A stretch of 64,000 nucleotides of DNA, from assembly GCF_000337835.1 (NCBI RefSeq), contig NZ_AOLM01000007.1, positions 1 through 64,000 on the forward strand, read 5' to 3'. Positions 50,470-58,707 of this stretch are shown here, piece after piece. Numbering within the stretch: the stretch's first letter is position 1; each line of letters starts with the position of its first letter. The notes below the pieces were generated by a model. The model was not told where the DNA came from and searched no databases. It worked only from the letters and a program-made list of their open reading frames with translations. The position numbers and the translations under genes were made by a program. Source of the DNA: Haloferax sulfurifontis ATCC BAA-897. Lineage in GTDB: Archaea > Halobacteriota > Halobacteria > Halobacteriales > Haloferacaceae.

Positions 50470-50482
50470 GGACTGTCAGTCC
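50470..50482. promoter_or_regulatory. Palindrome GGACTGTCAGTCC between divergent genes
   Basis: A perfect palindrome with half-sites GACT/AGTC at the same 3-bp spacing as TGACTATTAGTCA in the first 5 kb. It lies between genes at 50429 (minus) and 50568 (plus) near TATA-like sequences, so the same or a related regulator may bind it. Confidence 0.5.
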
Positions 50483-50567
50483 GAATATAATATGCTATAC
50501 ACTAACAAACACAGTATGTGATTAAACCAACGGCCTTAATGGTAGACCCACACCACTTCCACCCCGT

Positions 50568-50777
50568 ATGAGTCATCAGGTTAGGGTCGCTTTCGATGAA
50601 GACACATTTGAACGAATGGAAGAGGGCGCTCCAGCCGCCCTCCAAGACCCCGAGGTAGTTCGGCACTACGTCTCACTCGGGTTGGTCCTCAGCGATGTGA
50701 TGCAGTCGAGCATCCACGAGTCCATCGCCGGGGGCGTACAGCCAGCTCAGGCTGACGACCTCGACGACGAACAGTAA
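50568..50777 (+). CDS. Small acidic protein (69 aa)
   Basis: 69 residues. MSHQVRVAFDEDTFERMEEGAPAALQDPEVVRHYVSLGLVL reads as strand plus two helices, similar in order to ribbon-helix-helix proteins, but the helices are more acidic than usual. TATA-like CCTTAATGG about 35 nt upstream. Confidence 0.6.
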   Translation: MSHQVRVAFDEDTFERMEEGAPAALQDPEVVRHYVSLGLVLSDVMQSSIHESIAGGVQPAQADDLDDEQ

Positions 50778-50926
50778 CAGAGAGCCAACGGTCCCCGTTG
50801 AACTGGCGACCACCGACCACTTTTTCTCGAACCCACCGCCGATAGCGCGAGCGTCGCATTCCCAGCCCTAACATTTGGCCCATTTGGTGACAGTATAATA
50901 ACGTCCAACAAAAAGAACCAATTGAG

Positions 50927-51484
50927 ATGGCAAGCAAGTGCTTCATTTGCGCTGAAAGCAATCCGAACGTGTTAGAACAACACCGCGTAGTCCCACAGAG
51001 GTACGGAGGGACCGACACCGAAGACAATCTGGAAACCCTGTGTGCAAATTGTCATTCTGCTGTTGAGAAACTCTACAACGACGACGTCTTCTCTCAAATC
51101 GCAGATGCGGACCCATCACCGAAACCGACGACTGCTCTAGACCAAATCATCGTCGCGTACTGTAACGCAATCAATTCAGGCGAAATTGTTGAAAACGAAG
51201 GATACGCCATCGTCCACAGAGGAAAACCAAACGCTGAGCTACGGTTCAATCTGAATGTCTCCTATGAACAAGTTCGAGAGTTCGCCATGTCCACGGAATC
51301 TGAAATCGGTCTTCCACGGACTCTCACCGAGGCTCGTGGTGTGTTCAAAACCGCGTACAAAACTGGCACCGACTACGTAGTTAGCTTCAGCACCTACACC
51401 CCGGAGCTGAATCAGTCGGTCGGCGTTCACATCCAGCGAGCTTCTGAGGAGATCGACGACTTCGAACTCTCCGATTCGGCGTAG
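50927..51484 (+). CDS. HNH endonuclease-domain protein
   Basis: 185 residues. The N-terminus is an HNH nuclease: Cys5, Cys8, His19, Asn34, Cys39, Cys42, His43 (CFIC, EQHRVVP, DNLETLCANCH). The C-terminal domain (AELRFNLNVSYEQVREFAM...YVVSFSTYTPELNQSVGVHI) is shared with the primase partner at 45166-46473. It lies directly before a large nested inverted repeat. AT-richer than its neighbours. It may nick that repeat or invading DNA. Confidence 0.8.
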   Translation: MASKCFICAESNPNVLEQHRVVPQRYGGTDTEDNLETLCANCHSAVEKLYNDDVFSQIADADPSPKPTTALDQIIVAYCNAINSGEIVENEGYAIVHRGKPNAELRFNLNVSYEQVREFAMSTESEIGLPRTLTEARGVFKTAYKTGTDYVVSFSTYTPELNQSVGVHIQRASEEIDDFELSDSA

Positions 51485-51512
51485 CTGGCAATCTTTTCCG
51501 ATTCTTTTCCTC

Positions 51513-51796
51513 GTGCCCCCAAATTTTGGTACCAAGGCCGATTTCTTTGGGGGCAAGTAATCGCAAGACGTAGTGGACCCTTTGGACCATTTGGACGATT
51601 TGGTAGCAAAAATCTAGAGGGGTATGTGTGCGGACGCCCGCCTGCACATGCCCGCCCCCGCTCGCACCCGCTCGGGTCTACAGCCCTTGCTCCAGAATTT
51701 TGCTACCAAATCGTCCAAATGGTCCAAGAACCCCCTGCCGTCTGGCGATTTGCGAACCCCCAAATGAAACGGCTTGGTACCAAAATTTGGGGGCAC
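51513..51796. repeat. 284-bp nested inverted repeat
   Basis: The outer arms (51513-51536 / 51773-51796) are perfect 24-bp complements containing GGTACC; the inner arms (51582-51611 / 51698-51727) are perfect 30-bp complements made of three tandem TTTGG units. Between them lie less perfect matches and an 86-bp GC-rich centre. No gene is supported in 51485-51880. Candidates are a replication origin or nicking site, a MITE, or a recombination site. The HNH gene ends 29 bp away. Confidence 0.85.
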
Positions 51797-51880
51797 GGTC
51801 GAAAAGCCGGCAGTATTTGCTAACCGCGTCGCTCTGCGATTACTCATCGAGCGGAGATACTGTCTGAGAAGAAAGCTACG

Positions 51881-52129
51881 TTACTCGGTGGCGAGCCACA
51901 CGGTCAGTTGGTCGAAGTCTTTTCGTCTGATCCGTTCGGCCGCTTCGAGTCGCTCGAGGCGAGTGCGAGCTGTCCGGAAGGTGCACCCGACCTCGTCGGC
52001 GACCTCGCGCGTGCTGGCAGGCGCGTACATTTCGACGGCGGTGAGGAACTCGTCGTCTTCGTAACTACGGTTCGAGCGGGTGGTGGAGGTTGTGTTGGAG
52101 TAGTCATTGTGTCCTTGACCGTCACTCAT
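51881..52129 (-). CDS. Winged-helix regulator (82 aa)
   Basis: 82 residues. After a Ser/Thr/Asn-rich N-terminus, residues about 28-80 form a MarR/ArsR-like helix-turn-helix (FLTAVEMYAPASTREVADEVG, CTFRTARTRLERLEAAERI). It closely resembles the layout of the transposon regulator at 13603. Faces the plus-strand operon starting at 52335 and may control it. Confidence 0.7.
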   Translation of the reverse strand: MSDGQGHNDYSNTTSTTRSNRSYEDDEFLTAVEMYAPASTREVADEVGCTFRTARTRLERLEAAERIRRKDFDQLTVWLATE

Positions 52130-52268
52130 GGTTTCGATAAAGCGAACCGCTAAGATAAATCCCGGCTAATTTTTGAGGACAGCGAATGACGTTCAGAGTA
52201 CGGTAATGACTGTCTGAAAGTCAGTTTTTGCGGAACACTTATGGTAAACTACAACGCTATTGTAATTT

Positions 52269-52324
52269 GACGCGGCCCGGCTCGGAAGTCCCACGCCTGA
52301 ATGGCTCCCACCGCGGGCCGCGTC
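52269..52324 (+). promoter_or_regulatory. CCACGCCTGA hairpin with an 11-bp stem
   Basis: GACGCGGCCCG (52269-52279) pairs perfectly with 52314-52324; the core CCCACGCCTGAATGG (52290-52304) lies in the apical part with a small CCA/TGG inner pairing. TATA-like ACTTATGG at about 52237 puts the RNA start right at the stem. The gene starts 11 nt later at 52335. Confidence 0.65.
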
Positions 52325-52334
52325 GAGAGAAACT

Positions 52335-52472
52335 ATGAACAATGGTTCGTCACCGTCCGGCGTTGGGTCGTCGGACAAATGGACTGCACAAATCGTCGGC
52401 GGCAAGCCGATGTACTTCCACGCGAACGGCGGCGCGACGCGTGAACGGCCGGACGAGAGGGACAACGAGTGA
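52335..52472 (+). CDS. Small protein (45 aa), first gene of the right-hand operon
   Basis: 45 residues, Ser/Gly-rich start followed by WTAQIVGGKPMYFHANGG and a charged end. GTGA overlap with the next gene. No family recognised. Confidence 0.55.
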   Translation: MNNGSSPSGVGSSDKWTAQIVGGKPMYFHANGGATRERPDERDNE

Positions 52473-53053
52473 GCGCAGAGATGCCGAACTCGAACCGCGA
52501 CCGCTCGGCCACTGAACTGAGTTCCGGGACGGTCGTTCCGAACGCAACGCACGTACGCGAGTGCGCGAGCGTCCGCGATTTCGTGTCCGTATGGCGGTCA
52601 CAGCCGGCACCGGCGCGCCGGCTCTGGGAAGTCATCTCAGCCGGTGGCGCGGTCGGTATCGAGCTATCGAATCGGAAGGCGCGCGACCTCGGCACGTCTA
52701 CGGGGGTAATCTGCCGAATCGCGGCCACGACCGGTAGCGGGACCGACGACGGCGCGTACCTGCTTCGCGATGGCGCGTGCGCTCGCGAGGTCGAGCGCAT
52801 GATTCGAAACCGCAACAAGCTCGTCGACCACCGAGCAGAGGCCCGGTTCTGCCAGACCGACGCCGACGTCGACGCGCTCAGCGACCAAATCCAGGCGGTC
52901 AACGCTCACATCTCGACGCGCGACGTGCTCGACACGTCGTTCGACGAGGAGTGGGTCCCGCGGTCGTGCGTCACGAGGGTCGTCGTTTCGGCGTCGCTCA
53001 CCGGCGGACGTCGCGACCACAGTAGCCGCCAGACGTCACTGGAGGGCATCTGA
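52469..53053 (+). CDS. Hypothetical protein (194 aa)
   Basis: 194 residues from a GTG overlapping the previous stop. Mixed alpha/beta with two or three Cys (about 33, 80, 129) and an Arg-rich second half (REVERMIRNRNKLVDHRAEARF). C-terminal Ser/Arg-rich tail. Function unknown. Confidence 0.55.
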   Translation: MSAEMPNSNRDRSATELSSGTVVPNATHVRECASVRDFVSVWRSQPAPARRLWEVISAGGAVGIELSNRKARDLGTSTGVICRIAATTGSGTDDGAYLLRDGACAREVERMIRNRNKLVDHRAEARFCQTDADVDALSDQIQAVNAHISTRDVLDTSFDEEWVPRSCVTRVVVSASLTGGRRDHSSRQTSLEGI

Positions 53054-53127
53054 TGGCCTCCGCGTCCACGCCTCTGAATCGCTTCACGACCACTACGACC
53101 ACCAACACCTGCGAGAAACACCAATGA
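53053..53127 (+). CDS. Possible 24-residue coupled ORF
   Basis: A tiny frame linked by TGATG to the gene before and by ATGA to the gene after. It is Thr-rich and may only serve translational coupling. Its start contains GTCCACGCCTCTGA, a degraded form of the CCACGCCTGA core, without a clear stem. Confidence 0.3.
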   Translation: MASASTPLNRFTTTTTTNTCEKHQ

Positions 53128-53576
53128 CGGTACACGACACGACATCGACTAAGCACTTCGAACCGACCGGTCCGGCCATCACCTGCTACGGGTGCGGGTC
53201 GCGATACGCGTTCCTCGGTTCGGGGCACCACGGCGGCCAGTGTCCTGACTGTGGGTCGCGGGCCGTCTCGCCCGCCGGTGACCTGCAGTTCGCCAAGAGC
53301 GAAGACGTCACCGACGAGAGTAAGGCCGACACCGGCGACCGCGTCATCCACGTGGTCGCGACCGACGAGACCGACCGGCACTTCGACTGGTGGGTCGTCA
53401 CCGGGGGCGAGGAGGCGATGGTCGTCCGTGTCCTCGTCGACGACGAACCGGTGCCGCTCCTCGAAGCGACCGGGTCGCAGGTGCTCCCACTACAGACGCT
53501 GGCGGTGTGGATTGAATCGCATCTCGAGGGCGCGACGCTTCGCGCCTACCGCGCGGGGGTGGGCCATGGTGCGTGA
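53124..53576 (+). CDS. Zinc-ribbon protein (150 aa)
   Basis: 150 residues. An N-terminal zinc ribbon CYGCGSRY...CPDCGSRA (about 21-45) is followed by an alpha/beta domain (DRVIHVVATDETDRHFDWWVV). Stop overlaps the RHH gene. No enzyme motif seen. Confidence 0.65.
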   Translation: MTVHDTTSTKHFEPTGPAITCYGCGSRYAFLGSGHHGGQCPDCGSRAVSPAGDLQFAKSEDVTDESKADTGDRVIHVVATDETDRHFDWWVVTGGEEAMVVRVLVDDEPVPLLEATGSQVLPLQTLAVWIESHLEGATLRAYRAGVGHGA

Positions 53577-53979
53577 CGCGATGGAGCGCATCACGTTCCG
53601 CCTTCCCGAGGAGATGCTCGACAAACTCGACGACGTCGTTGAGGAGAGCGACGAGTTCGACAACCGGAGTCAGGCGGTCCGCGAGGCGGTCGAGACGTTC
53701 GTCGACGACCAGGACTGGCAGGCGACCGACGAGGAGATCGCCGAGAAGTTCGGGTCCTCGAACGACGATTCGGAGATGCTGGCCGACGGGGGGACCGCCG
53801 TCGCGTCGGTCTTCAACTCGCGGATGGTCCAGTGCGAGGACTACCCGCACGACTGTTCGTTCATGGCGGCCAAGTCGACGACGAACTTCGGCGTCCGTCG
53901 GTGGACCTCGTTCGACCGGCTCCTCGGGACCAACCGCTGTCCGGAGTGTGGCGGGGAGGTCGTTCATGTCGATGTCTAA
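53566..53979 (+). CDS. Ribbon-helix-helix protein with zinc-binding C-terminus
   Basis: 137 residues. Residues about 6-45 are a CopG/NikR-type ribbon-helix-helix (MERITFRLPEEMLDKLDDVV, RSQAVREAVETFV). The C-terminal half has CEDYPHDC and CPECGG and probably binds zinc. Likely a DNA-binding regulator inside the operon. Confidence 0.75.
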   Translation: MVRDAMERITFRLPEEMLDKLDDVVEESDEFDNRSQAVREAVETFVDDQDWQATDEEIAEKFGSSNDDSEMLADGGTAVASVFNSRMVQCEDYPHDCSFMAAKSTTNFGVRRWTSFDRLLGTNRCPECGGEVVHVDV

Positions 53980-54223
53980 CGCGGGCGTGCAGACGAGTCT
54001 GGCCGCGAGCGCGTGGTCATCCGGCCGGGCTCGGTCGGTCGACCGCGAGTACACGCGAGTCGTGACCGAACACCGTCAGTCGGTCGAGACAGTCCGCTGT
54101 CCCATCTGCGAGAAGCATCGCGACGACTGGTCCGAGCAGAAGACGTCGGCGCACTACCGCCGCGAGGACCACACGTGGGCGGCGCTCGAAGCGGCCATGA
54201 AGCGCCGGAGGGGCGAGCGATGA
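53966..54223 (+). CDS. Small zinc-finger protein (85 aa)
   Basis: 85 residues with CPICEKH...HYRREDH (about 44-69), a C2H2-like arrangement. Overlaps both neighbouring genes. An alternative start at 53972 would drop two residues. Confidence 0.6.
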   Translation: MSMSNAGVQTSLAASAWSSGRARSVDREYTRVVTEHRQSVETVRCPICEKHRDDWSEQKTSAHYRREDHTWAALEAAMKRRRGER

Positions 54224-55938
54224 CGGACGCAACCCCAACGTTTCCACTCGACAGCGCCGGCGAGGTCAGCCTGCCAGTCGTGGAGGTCCTGACCGGCCGC
54301 GGGTTCATCACGGGGAAGTCGGGGTCGGGCAAGTCGAACACGGCGTCGGTCGTCGTGGAAGAACTGCTCGCCGGCGACTACCCGGTACTCATCGTGGATA
54401 CCGATGGTGAATACTGGGGTCTGAAGGAAGAGTTCGAAGTGCTCCACGTCGGCGCGGACAGCGAGTGCGACCTGCAGGTCGGCCCCGAGCACGCGGAGAA
54501 AATCGCGTCGCTCGCGCTCGAACAGAACATCCCCATCATCCTCGACGTCTCGGGCTACCTCGACGAGTCAGAGGCGAACGCGCTCGTTCGCGAGGTCGCG
54601 TCGAACTTGTTCGCGATGGAGAAGAAGCTGAAGCGACCGTTCCTGATGCTGGTTGAGGAAGTCCACGAGTACATCCCGGAGAAGGGTGGCCTCGGCGACG
54701 TGGGGAAGATGCTCATCAAAATCGGGAAGCGGGGCCGGAAGCACGGCCTCGGTCTCGTCGGCATCTCTCAGCGCCCCGCTGACGTCAAGAAGGACTTCAT
54801 CACCCAGTGCGACTGGCTGGTCTGGCATCGGCTCACGTGGGACAACGACACCAAAGTCGTCCGGCGCGTCGTCGGGTCCGACGCCGCCGATGCGGTTGAG
54901 GACCTCGCCGACGGTGAGGCGTTCGTTCAAGCCGACTTCCTCGGCGAGGACCTCCAACGCGTCCAGATTCGCCGGAAGCGGACGTACGACGCTGGCGCGA
55001 CGCCGGACCTCGGTGACTTCGAGCGACCGGAACTCAAAGCGGTCTCGGCGGACCTCGTCGACGAACTCGAAGCAATCTCCGAGCGCGAGGCGAAGCGCCG
55101 CGACCGCGTCGCACAACTCGAAGACCAGCTCGAAGCGCGGGAGTCGACCATCGACGACCTCCGCGACGAACTCCAGCAAGCGCGGGACATGAGCGACATG
55201 GCAGACCAGTTCTCGCAGGCGCTGTTGGCCGCCGCGGGTGACGGCGACAGCGGGACGGTCGCCATCGAGGAGAAGGTCGAAGAAATCCGCGAGGAGAAGA
55301 ACCGCCGCATCGCCGAGTTGGAGCAGGAGGCCGAGCGCCTTCGCGAGGACCTCCGCGAGACGCGGTCGGCGAAGGCGGACCTCGAAGCGCGCGTGGCGGA
55401 CCTCGAAGAGTACGAGCGCGCGGTCGAGAACATGGACGAACTTCGCGAGGCGGTCGGGCGGATGAACGACGCGCTCGGCATCGACACCGGCGACGCCGAC
55501 GCCAAGCTTCGCGAGCGCCTCGAAGACCGCAACGAGCGCGTCGCCGACCTGGAATCGGAAGTCGAGCGCCTTCGCGAGCAGTCGGCGGGCGTCACGGTCC
55601 CGGACGACGACCGCGCCCTGCTCGAAGACCCGGACGTGCGCGCCGCCATCGACGCCGCCATCGAGGCTTCGAACACGTCGAAGCGATACGTCACGGGCGT
55701 CGTCGCGGCCATCGTCGACGCCGGGGAACCGCTCGACTACGAGACTATCGCGGAGTACCTCGGCGTCTCGACGACCGGGCACGTGAGCAAGGCGTCGTCG
55801 TCGCTCCAAGCCCACGGCATCGTCACGAAGGTCTCGAAGCGACCGGCGGTCATCGACCTCAACAGGTCGGGCATCGCCGACATCAAAGCGCGCAACCAGC
55901 GCCGGGAGCGCGCGCAGAAGCTCATGGAGGAGTTTTGA
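54220..55938 (+). CDS. HerA-like DNA-translocating ATPase
   Basis: 572 residues from the ATG at 54220. FITGKSGSGKSN is Walker A (32-39), FLMLVEEVHEYIP is Walker B, and LGLVGISQRPADVKKDF is the DUF87/HerA motif III. A coiled coil fills about 285-480 and a winged helix ends the protein (VVAAIVDAGEPLDYETIAEYL). HerA motors pump DNA in repair, virus packaging or conjugation. NurA is not present next to it, and the coiled coil is unusual for repair HerA, so a transfer or packaging role is plausible. Confidence 0.85.
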   Translation: MTDATPTFPLDSAGEVSLPVVEVLTGRGFITGKSGSGKSNTASVVVEELLAGDYPVLIVDTDGEYWGLKEEFEVLHVGADSECDLQVGPEHAEKIASLALEQNIPIILDVSGYLDESEANALVREVASNLFAMEKKLKRPFLMLVEEVHEYIPEKGGLGDVGKMLIKIGKRGRKHGLGLVGISQRPADVKKDFITQCDWLVWHRLTWDNDTKVVRRVVGSDAADAVEDLADGEAFVQADFLGEDLQRVQIRRKRTYDAGATPDLGDFERPELKAVSADLVDELEAISEREAKRRDRVAQLEDQLEARESTIDDLRDELQQARDMSDMADQFSQALLAAAGDGDSGTVAIEEKVEEIREEKNRRIAELEQEAERLREDLRETRSAKADLEARVADLEEYERAVENMDELREAVGRMNDALGIDTGDADAKLRERLEDRNERVADLESEVERLREQSAGVTVPDDDRALLEDPDVRAAIDAAIEASNTSKRYVTGVVAAIVDAGEPLDYETIAEYLGVSTTGHVSKASSSLQAHGIVTKVSKRPAVIDLNRSGIADIKARNQRRERAQKLMEEF

Positions 55939-56053
55939 ACGTCCCCCATCCCGCGAGTACGGCCCGCTCGGGTGTTCGAGCGGCGGACTCGTCGGACCCG
56001 TCGGCACGCAGTCATTTAAATGGGATGACGAACCACAGTTTCAGTAACGACCA

Positions 56054-56087
56054 CCGGACGCGCCCACGCCTGACCGTGTCCGTCCGG
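56054..56087 (+). promoter_or_regulatory. CCACGCCTGA hairpin before the clamp gene
   Basis: CCGGACG (56054-56060) pairs with CGTCCGG (56081-56087), enclosing CCCACGCCTGACCGTG with inner pairing CACG/CGTG. It lies 18 nt before the ATG at 56106, downstream of TATA-like CATTTAAAT (about 56012-56020). A separate CGCTCG hairpin near 55966-55983 may end the HerA transcript. Confidence 0.7.
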
Positions 56088-56105
56088 GGTCGACAAGGCA
56101 CAACT

Positions 56106-56918
56106 ATGCCACAGCAACAACCCCAACAGAAAGCGGAACGAGAATGCAACCAGAACGGAACGACAATCGACCTCGGTGGCTGGACGAAAGCGACAGTCCC
56201 AGTCAGAGACTACGCAGGCAAGGCGAAAGCGCTCGCAGAAGTGCCGTCGACGGGCGTCGTCCTGCACGTCGAACCTGATGCCATCCGTGCTCGGGTGGCG
56301 AACCCCGCGAACACGGTCGTCGTGGAGACGACGTTCGACACCGTCGAGTACGGTGGGCTGACGACAGAACCCGCGTTCGCCGTCGACCCAACGGACTTGC
56401 CACTGACGGCCATGATGTCTGACCAGACCGGGGACGTCACTCTCCGATTCGACGACGGCGAGACAGAGGCTAAGCGCATCGGCGGCAACCTCATGGGCTA
56501 CATCGCGCTCGAAGACCCACAGTTCTCCCAGACGTGGGCCGACGTCCCCGACATCGACGAGTGGGACGGTCGGGCCGAACTCGCGGCGGCAGACTTCAAG
56601 AGCGCGGTCGGTGCGGTCCTCGGCGGATCGGTCGGAAAGGTCCGCCTGACCATCGGCGACGAAGCGCTCATCCCGAAGTCCGAGGACCACGGTGCCGGAT
56701 GGGTCCACGACTGGCCGGTTCAAGCACACACCCGAGGTGAGCGCGTGAGCGGCACCTACGACGAAGACACGCTCGCGGGCGTGGTCTCGTGCATCTCACC
56801 CGACGCACAGGTGACCATCGACATGGTGTCGTCTCACAGTTCGATTCTGCGCATCCAGAGCGACGGCGGCCTGACGTTCTGGGTCGCCGGGCAGTTCAAC
56901 GAGGAGGCAGACGAATGA
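56106..56918 (+). CDS. PCNA-like sliding clamp, diverged
   Basis: 270 residues. After a Gln-rich start of about 25 residues the order of PCNA segments is visible: LHVEPDAIRARVANPANTVVV, TGDVTLRFDDGETEAKRIGGNLMGYIALEDP, VPDIDEWDGRAELAAADFKSAV, and a final strand set VTIDMVSSHSSILRIQ...FWVAGQ. The host PCNA is about 247 residues and better conserved. It could tether the element's own polymerase or nuclease. The interdomain loop shape cannot be judged by eye. Confidence 0.65.
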   Translation: MPQQQPQQKAERECNQNGTTIDLGGWTKATVPVRDYAGKAKALAEVPSTGVVLHVEPDAIRARVANPANTVVVETTFDTVEYGGLTTEPAFAVDPTDLPLTAMMSDQTGDVTLRFDDGETEAKRIGGNLMGYIALEDPQFSQTWADVPDIDEWDGRAELAAADFKSAVGAVLGGSVGKVRLTIGDEALIPKSEDHGAGWVHDWPVQAHTRGERVSGTYDEDTLAGVVSCISPDAQVTIDMVSSHSSILRIQSDGGLTFWVAGQFNEEADE

Positions 56919-57412
56919 GCGTCGACAACCCGTTCCCGATTCGGGGGACCATCACGCTCAAAGAGAACGGCCGCATCGCGAGTCTCGACAGCGTCACCGA
57001 GTGGGTCACCGAAACCGACCACGGCGACCTCCTCCAGCAGGCGACTGACCGCGCGAGGCGGCTCTACGGCAACGGCGTCGAAGTCGAAGTCGAGTTCTAC
57101 GACGACGGCCACGGCTTCGCACAGGGCTTCGAAATCGGCGAACCGCTCGGCACGCCCGACGCGTACGACGAGTACGAAGCGAAGCTGGACGCGGTGCGTG
57201 AGGGCCTGCTGGAAGCCTACGCGGCGGGCTACGCGAAGGCGCTCAGAGACCACGACGTAGAGACCTCGGTGGACGCCAACGCCGAGACGCTGAAGGAAAT
57301 CGGCCACATCACGGAGAGCAACTACTACTACTGGGAGAGCCGGACGCTCCCGCTCGACGGCTGGCTTCGCGACCACTTCGGCGTCGACGACGGGGAGGGG
57401 AGCGACGAATGA
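56915..57412 (+). CDS. Hypothetical protein (165 aa)
   Basis: 165 residues, ATGA-coupled to the clamp gene. Acidic alpha/beta: beta start (IRGTITLKENGRI), helix, EVEVEFYDDGHGF, and a long C-terminal helix (AKLDAVREGLLEAYAAGYAKAL). No motif recognised; the coupling suggests a partner of the clamp. Confidence 0.6.
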   Translation: MSVDNPFPIRGTITLKENGRIASLDSVTEWVTETDHGDLLQQATDRARRLYGNGVEVEVEFYDDGHGFAQGFEIGEPLGTPDAYDEYEAKLDAVREGLLEAYAAGYAKALRDHDVETSVDANAETLKEIGHITESNYYYWESRTLPLDGWLRDHFGVDDGEGSDE

Positions 57413-57732
57413 GCGACCCGAAGCAACTCGCGACCGACAACCGCGAGCTGACGCGCATCCGTCGCGAGAGCCGCGCGGATGCGACTATCGAGATACCGTT
57501 CAACGAGCGCACGACGGTCGTGTGCCCCGAGTGCGGGGAGTCGTCGACGGTCAAGATTCTGACACCGGACCCGGAGACGTACTCGCCGTCGTTCGGCCCG
57601 TGCAACAACTGGGACTGCGACGCGTTCCTGAAACTCTCGTGGGATGGGACGCGGCCGGCGCGGGAGCCATCGCCGGAGAACGCGGGGACGCAGACCGGAC
57701 TCTCGCAGTTCGCAGGAGGCCGGTCGGCATGA
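57409..57732 (+). CDS. Zinc-ribbon protein (107 aa)
   Basis: 107 residues, with CPECG (about 39-43) and CNNWDC (about 64-69) spaced as one zinc ribbon. ATGA overlaps at both ends. Confidence 0.6.
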   Translation: MSDPKQLATDNRELTRIRRESRADATIEIPFNERTTVVCPECGESSTVKILTPDPETYSPSFGPCNNWDCDAFLKLSWDGTRPAREPSPENAGTQTGLSQFAGGRSA

Positions 57733-57875
57733 GCGACGACAACAGCGCGGTTGCGGCCGCGAAGTCGATGCTGGCCGGCTACGGCGACCTGACGGTCGAA
57801 GAAAAGCACGGAGCGATTCAACACGCGATTGCGGAACTGGAGAACGCCCGGCGGGCGCTTCCGGAGGACTACTGA
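57729..57875 (+). CDS. Small helical protein (48 aa)
   Basis: 48 residues forming two amphipathic helices (AVAAAKSMLAGYG, EEKHGAIQHAIAELENARRAL). ATGA start. No family recognised. Confidence 0.5.
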   Translation: MSDDNSAVAAAKSMLAGYGDLTVEEKHGAIQHAIAELENARRALPEDY

Positions 57876-57876
57876 G

Positions 57877-58329
57877 ATGCAAGAGACGAACCACGACGAC
57901 GACATCGAAGTTGAACAGCCCGAGTTCTCGGAACTCGTGAAGAACTCAACGATGCGCGATGCACACGACTCTCGCGACTCTGCGCTCCAATACGTTGGCT
58001 TCGACCTCGCCGACTGCGACTACTCTGAAAAGGAGCAAGAACAGCTCCTCGGCGAGGTGCTGGAAAAAATCGAGTCGGTCGCCGACTCGGCGTTCTACGA
58101 CGGCGTGAACGTTGCCGCGTCACGTGGATGCGACGCCGCGGCGAAGTACGTCATCAACGAGATAACCAAGGAACTCGGTGATAGCGCGGTTGAGCAGAGG
58201 TTTGAGGAGCGACTGCGGCAGAAGGAGGGCGTCATCTCGATGGAGTTCGACAGCGCGCTATCGGCGGCCCGGTACAAGGCAGACCAATCGCTGACGGCAG
58301 AGGTACTCAACTTCACGGGGGTCTACTGA
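57877..58329 (+). CDS. Helical hypothetical protein (150 aa)
   Basis: 150 residues, almost entirely acidic helices. The stop overlaps the next ATG by one base. No motif recognised. Confidence 0.55.
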   Translation: MQETNHDDDIEVEQPEFSELVKNSTMRDAHDSRDSALQYVGFDLADCDYSEKEQEQLLGEVLEKIESVADSAFYDGVNVAASRGCDAAAKYVINEITKELGDSAVEQRFEERLRQKEGVISMEFDSALSAARYKADQSLTAEVLNFTGVY

Positions 58330-58706
58330 TGCAACGCGCAACCACGAAAACGTACCAGCACGTGCTGTACCACCCGGAGACTGACTCGTCGGTGCAAGTC
58401 TCGGAGTCGCACCAAGACCCGACCGAGGCGACGACGACCGCGGCCGCCCGCATCGGCGTCGCGGTATCCGAGGTCGTCCACGTCGCGACCGTCGAGCGGC
58501 CGGAGTACGACGAGAACGAGGTCATCGACGACACGGACTACAAGGTCGTCTTCTACGACGCCGAGACCGAACAGAGCGTCGTCGTCGGCACGTCGTCGGC
58601 GCACCGCGGTATCGACCGACTGAAGAAAGACGCCGCCGACCGCATCGGCGTCCCGGCCGAGCGCATGGTCCGCGTCGCGACGGTCGAACTCCCGGTGGTG
58701 CTCTGA
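58329..58706 (+). CDS. Protein with internal duplication (125 aa)
   Basis: 125 residues made of two homologous halves: HPETDSSVQV...AAARIGVAVSEVVHVATVERP and DAETEQSVVV...DAADRIGVPAERMVRVATVELP. Each half is a beta-hairpin plus helix plus strand. The family is unknown. Confidence 0.6.
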   Translation: MQRATTKTYQHVLYHPETDSSVQVSESHQDPTEATTTAAARIGVAVSEVVHVATVERPEYDENEVIDDTDYKVVFYDAETEQSVVVGTSSAHRGIDRLKKDAADRIGVPAERMVRVATVELPVVL

Positions 58707-58707
58707 G

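Noticed and set aside
53050-53075. Sixth copy of the CCACGCCTGA hairpin
   Set aside because: The core is broken by insertion of CT (CCACGCCTCTGA) and no flanking complementary stem was found.
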